Assembly (NCBI GenBank): GCA_024276335.1
Contig: JAJRXL010000018.1
Coordinates: 1 to 5,865 of the forward strand
Length of the DNA stretch: 5,865 nt
Direction of reading: 5' to 3'
Source: Bacteroidota bacterium
GTDB taxonomy: Bacteria; Bacteroidota; Ignavibacteria; SZUA-365; JAADGX01
The notes below the pieces were generated by a model, which saw only the letters and a list, made by a program, of their open reading frames with translations, had not been told where the DNA came from and made no database searches. Shown one piece after another: positions 1 to 5,591 of this stretch. The translations under genes and the position numbers were made by a program. How positions within the stretch are numbered: position 1 is the stretch's first letter; every line of letters begins with the position of its first letter.

Positions 1-742
1 CGTGTCAGGCGATACCGCCTTCGTGGCGTCGAACCGGCCTGGCGGCATGGGCGGATTCGACATCTACGCCGCGATCCGGAAAGCGCCCCCACCGCCCGAA
101 GAGCCCTCACCGGTCACGGAGCTCAAGCTCAGCGTCTTGAACAAATTCACCCGCGCACCGGTCGTCTCCACGTTGATCATGTACGACGAGAACGATACAC
201 GCACCGAGGCGCAAACGAACGGGAACGGCGTCCATGTCCGGCAGGTTCGCAACGGCGCTTCCTATCGCGTGACGGCGTTGGCGCCGGGATTCAATTCACG
301 GAAGCTGGAGATATTCATCCCTGCCGATACGAGCGGGGTTCTGCAACGGGAAATCCTCTTGACCCCGGTTCGTGAAAAAGAACGCGTGATCTACCAGTTC
401 TTCGTCGAGTTTGATTTCGATCGCTTTCGTATCCGTCCCGAAGAGCAGCAGCATCTGGACAGCGTGGTGCAGTTGCTGATGAAATATCCCAACAGCTCCG
501 TGATCGTGGCAGGTCACACGGATTCGGTAGGATCGGTAGGCTACAACCTCACGCTCAGTTACAACCGGGCCAAGCACGTGAGCGACTACGTAAAGGAGTT
601 CCTCGAGGATCGCGGTATTAGGTTGGAAAATCCGCTGGAGGTACGGGCATACGGTGAAAGTCAACCCATCGCTCCCAACTCCACCGAGGAGGGCCGACAG
701 AAAAACCGGCGTGTCGAAATACTCATCGTGCGAAATGAATAA
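1..742 (+). CDS. OmpA-family outer-membrane/peptidoglycan-anchoring protein, 3' part
   Basis: The gene enters from upstream of the window, so the GTG at position 2 is only the first visible start-like codon and not a supported start. In residues counted from that codon, 4-24 (SNRPGGMGGFDIY) match the end of a PD40/WD40-like beta-propeller repeat. A proline/glutamate linker follows (about 28-38), then a beta-rich segment resembling a carboxypeptidase-regulatory-like domain (about 40-125), then an OmpA C-terminal domain (about 130-243). The OmpA domain keeps GHTDSVG (D174) and NRRVEI (N235, R236, R237), the region that binds diaminopimelate in peptidoglycan in this family. This order resembles the C-terminal part of PorE-like proteins of Bacteroidota, some of which serve type IX secretion; that specific role is inference, since the N-terminus is missing. 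The likely job is to tie an outer-membrane or periplasmic assembly to the cell wall. The 3' end overlaps rsmG by 8 nt. Confidence 0.9.
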   Translation, partial: VSGDTAFVASNRPGGMGGFDIYAAIRKAPPPPEEPSPVTELKLSVLNKFTRAPVVSTLIMYDENDTRTEAQTNGNGVHVRQVRNGASYRVTALAPGFNSRKLEIFIPADTSGVLQREILLTPVREKERVIYQFFVEFDFDRFRIRPEEQQHLDSVVQLLMKYPNSSVIVAGHTDSVGSVGYNLTLSYNRAKHVSDYVKEFLEDRGIRLENPLEVRAYGESQPIAPNSTEEGRQKNRRVEILIVRNE

Positions 743-1433
743 CGGGCCTGCCCCCAAAGACATCTCAACGTACGATATTACCTGGCTCCGATTCGTCCTG
801 GAGGAGAACGCGATCGTGATGACCGATACCCGGGCCGGTCTGCTCGCCGCGTACGTTGATTTATTGCGAGAATGGAATTCCCGCATCAACCTGGTTTCAC
901 GAAAATCGATCGACACGGTGTATCGGGAGCACATCCTTCATTGCTTGGCCCCACAGGCGATTCGGGCCTTGCGTGACGCGCGCAGGATCGTGGATGCCGG
1001 TACCGGCGGAGGGCTTCCGGGGATCCCCCTGGCCATCATGTTTCCGGAAAAGCAGTTCACGCTCGTGGATTCCATCATGAAGAAGTGCCGTGCGGTGCAA
1101 GACATGGTCGAAACACTGCGGCTTCCGAACGTGGACGTGCAGTGTGCCCGCGTGGAAGAGCTTCCTCTCCGGTCATGGGCCGACGCGGTTCTCTTCCGCG
1201 CTGTCGCCCGTCTCGATCTGATCACGGATTGGGCCATTCCCATCCTTGCTCACAAGGGAATCATCGTCGCGTGGAAAGGCGGCGATGTTTCCTCCGAAAT
1301 TGCATCCGTGAAAAAGAAGAAAGAAGTGCCTTCCGTACGGGCGCTGCCCCTCGAGATAAAGGGAGAAACCTTCTTCATGGACGCGAAAAAACTCCTGTGC
1401 GTCATTCAAATCGATAAAACTGCTGATGCGTAG
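735..1433 (+). CDS. rsmG: 16S rRNA (guanine527-N7)-methyltransferase RsmG (GidB)
   Basis: RsmG transfers a methyl group from S-adenosylmethionine to N7 of G527 in the 530 loop of 16S rRNA; it acts in the cytoplasm. The 232-residue product has the usual family length. The family signature WNSRINLVSRKSI with a following HILHCLAP lies in the N-terminal third, and the SAM-binding loop DAGTGGGLPGIPLAI starts at D87, followed by LVDSIMKKCRAV. The frame stays open upstream to an ATG at 654, but those 27 codons lie inside the OmpA gene and encode a low-complexity, arginine/proline-rich stretch unlike the family. The ATG at 735 is preferred because it overlaps the upstream stop by 8 nt, consistent with translational coupling; no clear Shine-Dalgarno sequence precedes it. 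An internal ATG at 822 would also leave the core intact. In other bacteria, loss of rsmG gives low-level streptomycin resistance (known of the family). Confidence 0.95.
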   Translation: MNNGPAPKDISTYDITWLRFVLEENAIVMTDTRAGLLAAYVDLLREWNSRINLVSRKSIDTVYREHILHCLAPQAIRALRDARRIVDAGTGGGLPGIPLAIMFPEKQFTLVDSIMKKCRAVQDMVETLRLPNVDVQCARVEELPLRSWADAVLFRAVARLDLITDWAIPILAHKGIIVAWKGGDVSSEIASVKKKKEVPSVRALPLEIKGETFFMDAKKLLCVIQIDKTADA

Positions 1434-2190
1434 CGCCGCTGTTCTCGTTGCGTGCTGCTTGATCGTCGCGGGCGCCTTCGGGTGCGCGCTGGTACGCGAG
1501 ATCGCCGGCGTGGAATTCGACAAGGAAGCCTTTGATCTCGCCCGGCAGGCAAAGGTCCTCGAGCTTCATGCAGAACGCCTCGCTCGACAGGCGAAGACGC
1601 TGGCGAACAATGACATTCTCGAAAAAACGGACTTCCTGTTCCTCATCAGCGAGGACGGTGTCCAGGCTTTCGCGGACAGGCTCGACTCGATCACGGACAC
1701 GCTTGATGACCAGACCTCGTACACGATTCGACACGTCCGTGTTTCTTTGCAGGACGGCGCCGCGTTTGCCACGATCGACGCCCACGTCAATGCGCGGGGC
1801 TATGGCGTCGGGATCGACGTCGTCATGGACGCGATTCTGGTTTTCACACTCCGGGAACAGGGCGTGGTTGAGGGACGATTCGAACTGTTTAACATCTCCC
1901 CGAAGATTACGAAGGAAGGGATTTTCCTGGGCAATGAAGAGCTCCTGGAAAATATCCTGCGGCGGGAATTGGCCGAGATCGGGCGCAAGCTACCGGTTTT
2001 CCAGGTACCGGTAACCATGCCTGGAATAGTACCGATAAAGGGAACGAGAGTGGAGGTGATAACCCGCCCGCGTTTTGTCCTGACCTCGCCGAACCGACTT
2101 GCCAGGTACAGGCTACGGTTGGTTCATTCCCTGTTCTTCGATGGAAAAGCGCTCCTGGCTTTTTCGCTCGAGGAGATCACGGTAGAATGA
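1426..2190 (+). CDS. Putative lipoprotein of unknown function (first of a pair)
   Basis: The 254-residue product starts with a short signal peptide: an Arg at position 2, a hydrophobic stretch of about 17 residues, and AFGC with Cys20 as the possible lipidation site. The lipobox is imperfect, with Ala rather than Leu at -3, so export is well supported and lipidation less so. Residues about 28-60 are rich in Ala, Leu, Arg and Glu with heptad-like spacing and may form a helix or short coiled coil. The rest alternates polar and hydrophobic residues as in beta sheet and includes a conserved-looking VPVTMPGIVPIKG segment. I do not recognise the family. Its layout loosely recalls periplasmic lipid-binding (TULIP/YceB-like) lipoproteins, which is speculation. 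The ATG overlaps the end of rsmG by 8 nt and the stop overlaps the next lipoprotein gene by 4 nt, so the three are probably co-translated. Confidence 0.85.
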   Translation: MRSAAVLVACCLIVAGAFGCALVREIAGVEFDKEAFDLARQAKVLELHAERLARQAKTLANNDILEKTDFLFLISEDGVQAFADRLDSITDTLDDQTSYTIRHVRVSLQDGAAFATIDAHVNARGYGVGIDVVMDAILVFTLREQGVVEGRFELFNISPKITKEGIFLGNEELLENILRRELAEIGRKLPVFQVPVTMPGIVPIKGTRVEVITRPRFVLTSPNRLARYRLRLVHSLFFDGKALLAFSLEEITVE

Positions 2191-2993
2191 GAGATGCATC
2201 CTTCTTGCTTCTTGTTTTCCTGGCATTGACGGGGTGTCGGAGCCTGGACGTGCCACCACGCCAGGAGTCGCTGGATCGGATTCGCCGTGCAGAAAAGGTG
2301 ATCGCGGAAGCTCGGCCCTCTGTTCATATCATAGGAAAAGCGCTGATGGTCCGGCGCGACGTTCAATTGCGCGTTCGACTGGACGCGGTGAACCGCATCC
2401 TCCGGCAATTCTCGGGAAATCGAAGCGATGATTTCACTTTTCTCTTTACGGGCGATCATCCGCTGGTGACGAGGGAATTCCTGGTTCCGCTCTCTGTTGA
2501 CCTGGACAGTGGCACTGTCAGTGTCAACATCAAGAACATGGAAGTGAGGTCGGAGGGAGATTCCCTACGTCTCTTTCTTCGGGCCACCGGTCGAGGCAAG
2601 CTGCATCTTACCGGCAAGGCGATTGCAACGGCGCACGTTTCGCCGGACCTGTTCGTCAGGGCCGACGATTCCGTGATCCTGCGTTTCGCCGTGGCGCGTA
2701 ACGGTGATATCGTCTTGGCTCCGGGGTATGATTCATTGGCGCTGGAAATGACGTTTACGGTCAGGATATTTTCCATGGAGATACCCTGGAAACACGTCGA
2801 GTATTTTCCCGCGAGAAGCATTCTCCCGCCGATCCGGTTGCCGGTTTCCATCGGCGACATTGTCGGCAATGCGGAAGACCGGTACTCCGAGCGATTCAAA
2901 TCGACCCGCCTGATCGATATTTCCGTCAAGCTGATCAACGACTTCATTGTGCTGGAAGGAAGGTTCGATTGGGAGGATAGAGAGGGACGGTAG
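2187..2993 (+). CDS. Putative lipoprotein of unknown function (second of a pair)
   Basis: The 268-residue product has a clear lipoprotein signal peptide: a hydrophobic run (FLLLVFLAL) followed by the lipobox LTGC, with Cys17 lipidated after cleavage. A short charged helical stretch (about 25-45) precedes a long region of alternating hydrophobic and polar residues, suggesting an all-beta body; it ends FIVLEGRFDW. The start ATG overlaps the previous stop as ATGA, and a GAGGAG at 2170-2175, 11 nt upstream, could serve as ribosome binding site. No family is recognised. Like its neighbour it has an N-terminal helix, then amphipathic beta strands, then a short C-terminal strand ending in a 'D/EGxxxxxFxxE' type pattern. 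The two may therefore be diverged relatives or partners in one envelope complex (inference). Residues 'SVNIKNMEVR' and 'HLTGKAIATAHV' recall lipid-binding beta-sheet families, without proof. Confidence 0.87.
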   Translation: MRDASFLLLVFLALTGCRSLDVPPRQESLDRIRRAEKVIAEARPSVHIIGKALMVRRDVQLRVRLDAVNRILRQFSGNRSDDFTFLFTGDHPLVTREFLVPLSVDLDSGTVSVNIKNMEVRSEGDSLRLFLRATGRGKLHLTGKAIATAHVSPDLFVRADDSVILRFAVARNGDIVLAPGYDSLALEMTFTVRIFSMEIPWKHVEYFPARSILPPIRLPVSIGDIVGNAEDRYSERFKSTRLIDISVKLINDFIVLEGRFDWEDREGR

Positions 2994-3082
2994 ATGGATC
3001 TGAGCGAAGAAGGGGGATGTAGGGAACATGGCCGCATGGATGGATTATTGGGTTTAATATTCATGGATTTTACGTTTCTGGA

Positions 3083-3109
3083 GATGAATTCGTGGTCATG
3101 TCAAATCAT
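3083..3109 (+). repeat. 27-bp direct repeat, copy 1
   Basis: This copy is identical to 3301-3327. It begins GATGAATTCG, ends TCAAATCAT and encodes DEFVVMSNH of the transposase relic. The flanking bases differ on both sides: A before and T after here, G before and G after in copy 2. The start-to-start distance is 218 bp. Confidence 0.95.
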
Positions 3110-3226
3110 TTTCACGGGATTGTGTTTATCATGGGTAGGGGCGACCGGCCGGTCATCCCGAAAATCAACGGATTGGTCGCCACGGCAAACGCCTGCCCCA
3201 ATGGAAACGTCATTCCCCCCAAATGA
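3083..3226 (+). pseudogene. REP-associated/IS200-like (Y1) transposase fragment A, HUH-motif part
   Basis: Read in the frame starting at 3083, this piece gives DEFVVMSNHFHGIVFIMGRG and then less recognisable residues up to a TGA at 3224-3226. DEFVVMPNHxHGI is the hallmark of the REP-associated tyrosine transposase branch of the Y1/IS200 family. Its His-hydrophobic-His (here HFH, 3107-3115) is the metal-binding HUH motif of single-strand DNA transposition enzymes. Ser replaces the usual Pro before Asn-His. The N-terminal third of the enzyme and the whole C-terminal part with the catalytic Tyr helix are missing, and there is no start codon in a suitable place. It is a relic, not a working gene. 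How far the similarity extends beyond about 3150 is uncertain. Confidence 0.75.
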
Positions 3227-3327
3227 TATTGAACGAATATGGCGCCATTGTTCGGGATGAATGGATAAAAACGGCGGAAATACGCGATGAAATCGAATTG
3301 GATGAATTCGTGGTCATGTCAAATCAT
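3223..3327 (+). pseudogene. REP-associated/IS200-like (Y1) transposase fragment B, segment normally upstream of HUH
   Basis: From the ATG at 3223 the frame reads MILNEYGAIVRDEW, then KTAEIRDEIELDEFVVMSNH. This is the stretch that in REP-associated transposases directly precedes and reaches the HUH motif. After Asn-His (ending at 3327) the family sequence stops abruptly; in place of the expected Phe-His-Gly the DNA continues as the start of the barrel-lipoprotein gene. The frame stays open until 3405 only by running through that gene out of frame. Fragment B thus belongs N-terminal to fragment A in the ancestral protein but lies downstream of it here, the two sharing the nine codons DEFVVMSNH. 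It cannot encode an active enzyme. Confidence 0.75.
3301..3327 (+). repeat. 27-bp direct repeat, copy 2, ending in the next gene's start codon
   Basis: This copy is identical to 3083-3109. Its last two bases are the A and T of the ATG (3326-3328) proposed as start of the barrel lipoprotein. The junction between transposase debris and the lipoprotein gene therefore falls at that start codon. Confidence 0.95.
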
Positions 3328-4357
3328 GTCCTGTCATACTCGACGCGTTGTCATCGGAATGGTCATCGTGCTGTGTTGCGTTTCGATCCTCGGCTGTACG
3401 AATGACGCGGATAGCGAAGCGGTGGAATACACGAGGGATTTCATCGATCGGTATCGGCCGGCAACGTTTCGGCCGATGAAATTCGGCGTCTACGTCGAGT
3501 ACGCGAGCTATCTCTACGTGCGGAATTTCACGAAGGAGCAGATCGTCCGGGAAATAGAGCTCTATAACAACCTCGGAGTCGATATTTTTCGGCTTGATAT
3601 TCGTTATGATCACTGGCTCACCGGCGACCGTGAGAGCATCGCCAAGATCGAGAGGGCCGTCAAAGAAGTGCGCTGGCTTGGTAAGGAACTTTGGATTTCC
3701 ATCTATGGTGTTGAAGCATGGAACGGACCGACCCGGAATGATTTCGGCGCGGCATCCTGGGAGGAGTGGAAGAAAATGACGCGGGAAGAAATGCGCATGG
3801 TGATTGCAAACTACGCTCCGGACTACCTGGCGATCCTCCCGGAAGCGCCCAGCCTGATGCAAAACCAGGTCAAGACGGAGATCGAAACCGGCGAATGGGT
3901 GACATTTGCCGAGGAGTTGGCGTCGGAAGTAACAACCTTGTCGCCCAACACGATTGTCGTCACCTTGACGGCGCTACAGATCGACGAGCCGAGGATCGAG
4001 AACCGCGCGTACTTCAGAGAGATCATGATGGGAAAAAACGACATCGATGTCGTAGGTGTCGATCCGTACAGCCTATACGAGCTGGAGACGTTTACGGCGA
4101 TCCATGCTTTGCCTGATACGAATTCCTTGAAGGAATTGTGGATTGGGGAGACGTGGGACAACTGGAAGATCGAGTATCGGGGAGAACTTTCGGATTTGTA
4201 CATCAAAGCCGCGGTTTATTATGCCCAATCCGTTGGGATGGACGGATTTGTGCTATTTCCGGGTGGTTGGGGCTTGCACGATTCCGAACTGAAGCCGAAC
4301 GGGGCCTATTTCTCGTACAGGGCCGTCATCGACGAGGTGCGAAGCGCCGCGGATTGA
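3326..4357 (+). CDS. Lipoprotein with a (beta/alpha)8-barrel, glycoside-hydrolase-like (clan GH-A type) domain
   Basis: The start at 3326 gives 343 residues with a good lipoprotein signal: HTRR at the N-terminus, a hydrophobic core, and SILGC with Cys24. An ATG at 3287 in the same frame would add 13 residues from transposase debris and is rejected; an ATG at 3359 would cut the basic N-terminus. All eight barrel strands can be traced, from KFGVYVEYASYL (about 52) and VDIFRLDIRYD through WISIYGVEAW, YLAILPEAPS, NTIVVTLT, IDVVGVDPYSLYE and ELWIGETWDNW to GFVLFPGGWG (about 307-316). In clan GH-A the acid/base Glu sits at the end of strand 4 and the nucleophile Glu at the end of strand 7; E173 (LPEAPS) and E275 (IGETW) occupy these places. 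The Asn usually found before the acid/base is Pro here. Retaining hydrolysis of a beta-glycan at the cell surface is inferred; the substrate is unknown. No Shine-Dalgarno sequence is visible. Confidence 0.82.
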   Translation: MSCHTRRVVIGMVIVLCCVSILGCTNDADSEAVEYTRDFIDRYRPATFRPMKFGVYVEYASYLYVRNFTKEQIVREIELYNNLGVDIFRLDIRYDHWLTGDRESIAKIERAVKEVRWLGKELWISIYGVEAWNGPTRNDFGAASWEEWKKMTREEMRMVIANYAPDYLAILPEAPSLMQNQVKTEIETGEWVTFAEELASEVTTLSPNTIVVTLTALQIDEPRIENRAYFREIMMGKNDIDVVGVDPYSLYELETFTAIHALPDTNSLKELWIGETWDNWKIEYRGELSDLYIKAAVYYAQSVGMDGFVLFPGGWGLHDSELKPNGAYFSYRAVIDEVRSAAD

Positions 4358-4365
4358 GATGGAAC

Positions 4366-4397
4366 GATCCACAGGCGTGGCGGATCATTCTTTCCTT
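4366..4397 (+). terminator. Possible intrinsic terminator after the barrel lipoprotein
   Basis: GATCCAC (4366-4372) can pair with GT and GGATC (4377-4378, 4382-4386) around an AGGC loop, leaving a 3-nt bulge. A pyrimidine-rich tract (ATTCTTTCCTT, 4387-4397) follows. It begins 9 nt after the stop codon and would separate the lipoprotein from the AT-richer cassette downstream. The T tract is interrupted by C, so termination may be weak. Confidence 0.4.
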
Positions 4398-4442
4398 GTA
4401 ATCAGAGATGCACATCCCGCACAGCGTCCCATGAAATAACAC

Positions 4443-4471
4443 TTGACCGATTTCCTAAAAATGCCTATTTT
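4443..4471 (+). promoter_or_regulatory. Possible sigma70-type promoter of the AbiE-like cassette
   Basis: TTGACC (4443-4448, 5 of 6 to TTGACA) is followed after 17 bases by TATTTT (4466-4471, 4 of 6 to TATAAT). Transcription would then start near 4478, just before the ATG at 4485. If this is right, the TTG at 4443 is a -35 element and not a start codon, and the mRNA is nearly leaderless. If the host is a Bacteroidota, whose main sigma factor prefers other boxes, the site would suit an earlier host better. Confidence 0.3.
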
Positions 4472-4484
4472 CTTGTTCAGGAAA

Positions 4485-5591
4485 ATGAAGACAAACAGGA
4501 AAATACCGACGAAGGAAGAAATGATTGAACAGTTGTGGAGAGACGGGATGTTTATGCCGCCACTTTCTTTTCGTTTTTTGGAAAGGGAACCGATGGTAGG
4601 TAAAAACCGGCGTCTGGATGCATTGATTGAGGCTTCTTGGAAGGGCAAGGTGGCGAAGTTTGTGGTCGAGTGCAGGCCTCTTTGGACGCCGATGGCTTTT
4701 CAGAACGGAATAATCATGCTGAAATCATTGACACTTCCAAAGGATTACCAGCCCATGCTATTTTTACCCTTCCTAAGCGAAGATCAATTGCTAGAGTTGG
4801 AAAGGGAGGGGATCAGCGGTATCGATATGTGTGGTAACGGTGTTGTGGTTGTGCCTGGCCTGTTCACCGTTTATCGTAGCGGTGCAAAGAACCGTTTTTC
4901 CTTATCCGCTCCGATTAAGAACATCTATAGGAAGAACAGTTCGATGGTTGGAAGGGTTTTTTTGGTTAGACCTGTCTTTAAGGCTGTTCAAGAGGTTCGT
5001 TCCGAGATAAACCAGCGCAATTTGCTGGTGGAGAGATGGGATAAGAAGCCAATGAGTCTTTCAACGGTATCGAAAGCGTTAAGTACTTTGGAGCAGGATT
5101 TAATCGTTGCACGTGGGGAAACGATTCGACTGTTGCAACCCGACAAGCTTTTAGAAAAGCTAAGTGACAACTATGCTTACCCGAATGTCACGGAGAGGCT
5201 TCGTTTGAAAGTCCACGGTAAAAGCGAAAATATCCACGCATTACTGTCGGAGCTGGCGCAAATGCTGGATATACCCATCGTAGCCACGGGCATATCCTCG
5301 GTTAAGCGATACGCCGTGATGCAGCGAGGGGACTTGTTATCCGTTTATTGTCCGCGTTTGGATAAGTTGCTGGAGCGACTGCCAGGAAATCAAACGACTA
5401 GATTGCCAAACCTTGAACTGATCGAGACCGAAGATGAGACAGTGTATTTTGATGCTCGTCAGGAGGGATATTTTAGTTGGGCATCTCCCATTCAGGTGTA
5501 TTTGGAACTGAAGACCGGGGACAAACGTGATAGGCAGACCGCTGAACAAGTGAAATCATTTCTTTTAAAGGGTATTGAGCAAGAGCAATGA
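4485..5591 (+). CDS. AbiEi-like protein of a type IV (AbiE) toxin-antitoxin cassette; antitoxin/transcriptional regulator
   Basis: AbiEi antitoxins repress their own operon and counteract the partner nucleotidyltransferase (known of the family). With the ATG at 4485 the product has 368 residues. The frame is open further up to a TTG at 4443 and an ATG at 4461, and the start is unsettled. Residues about 35-105 (D45, and E62-C63-R64 in FVVECRP) resemble a PD-(D/E)xK nuclease fold with Arg for the usual Lys, so possibly inactive. Then come EGISGID with GNG at 117-119, a winged-helix region (about 155-225, with LSTVSKALSTLEQDL), and the motif IRLLQPDKL. The C-terminal domain has VYFDAR (320-325) and ASPIQVYLEL (from 333), as in AbiEi-type proteins. 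The stop overlaps the nucleotidyltransferase start by 4 nt. Base composition is more AT-rich than in the genes before 4358, which suggests acquisition. Family assignment rests on remembered motif patterns, not a search. Confidence 0.75.
   Translation: MKTNRKIPTKEEMIEQLWRDGMFMPPLSFRFLEREPMVGKNRRLDALIEASWKGKVAKFVVECRPLWTPMAFQNGIIMLKSLTLPKDYQPMLFLPFLSEDQLLELEREGISGIDMCGNGVVVVPGLFTVYRSGAKNRFSLSAPIKNIYRKNSSMVGRVFLVRPVFKAVQEVRSEINQRNLLVERWDKKPMSLSTVSKALSTLEQDLIVARGETIRLLQPDKLLEKLSDNYAYPNVTERLRLKVHGKSENIHALLSELAQMLDIPIVATGISSVKRYAVMQRGDLLSVYCPRLDKLLERLPGNQTTRLPNLELIETEDETVYFDARQEGYFSWASPIQVYLELKTGDKRDRQTAEQVKSFLLKGIEQEQ

Larger units (their letters stand above)
2994..3325 (+). other. 332-nt gap without an intact gene, filled with transposase debris
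   Basis: No intact gene is supported here. Bases 2994-3082 contain nothing I can identify; the frame leading into the first transposase fragment meets a TAG at 3020-3022, and the 29 codons after it do not look like that family. From 3083 onward the stretch is two pieces of an IS200-like/REP-associated transposase gene, annotated separately. An ATG-initiated frame spans 2994-3260 but runs out of frame with the recognisable transposase codons, so I treat it as spurious. A 12-bp perfect palindrome (GACCGGCCGGTC, 3143-3154) lies inside the first fragment. No convincing promoter or terminator was seen. Confidence 0.6.

Noticed and set aside
296..934. Open frame of 212 codons on the minus strand across the OmpA and rsmG genes
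   Set aside because: It lies antisense to two genes with clear family motifs; the translation shows no domain and is a by-product of their codon usage.
2456..3064. Long minus-strand frame opposite the second lipoprotein gene
   Set aside because: It is serine/arginine-rich antisense translation without motifs; the + strand gene has a signal peptide, lipobox and overlapping start.
3143..3154. 12-bp palindrome GACCGGCCGGTC as a REP or operator site
   Set aside because: It is short, unique in the window, and lies inside transposase codons (Asp-Arg-Pro-Val), so chance is sufficient explanation.
2994..3260. ATG-initiated + frame of 88 codons directly after the second lipoprotein
   Set aside because: Recognisable transposase residues lie in another frame (from 3083), and this frame's protein resembles nothing known.
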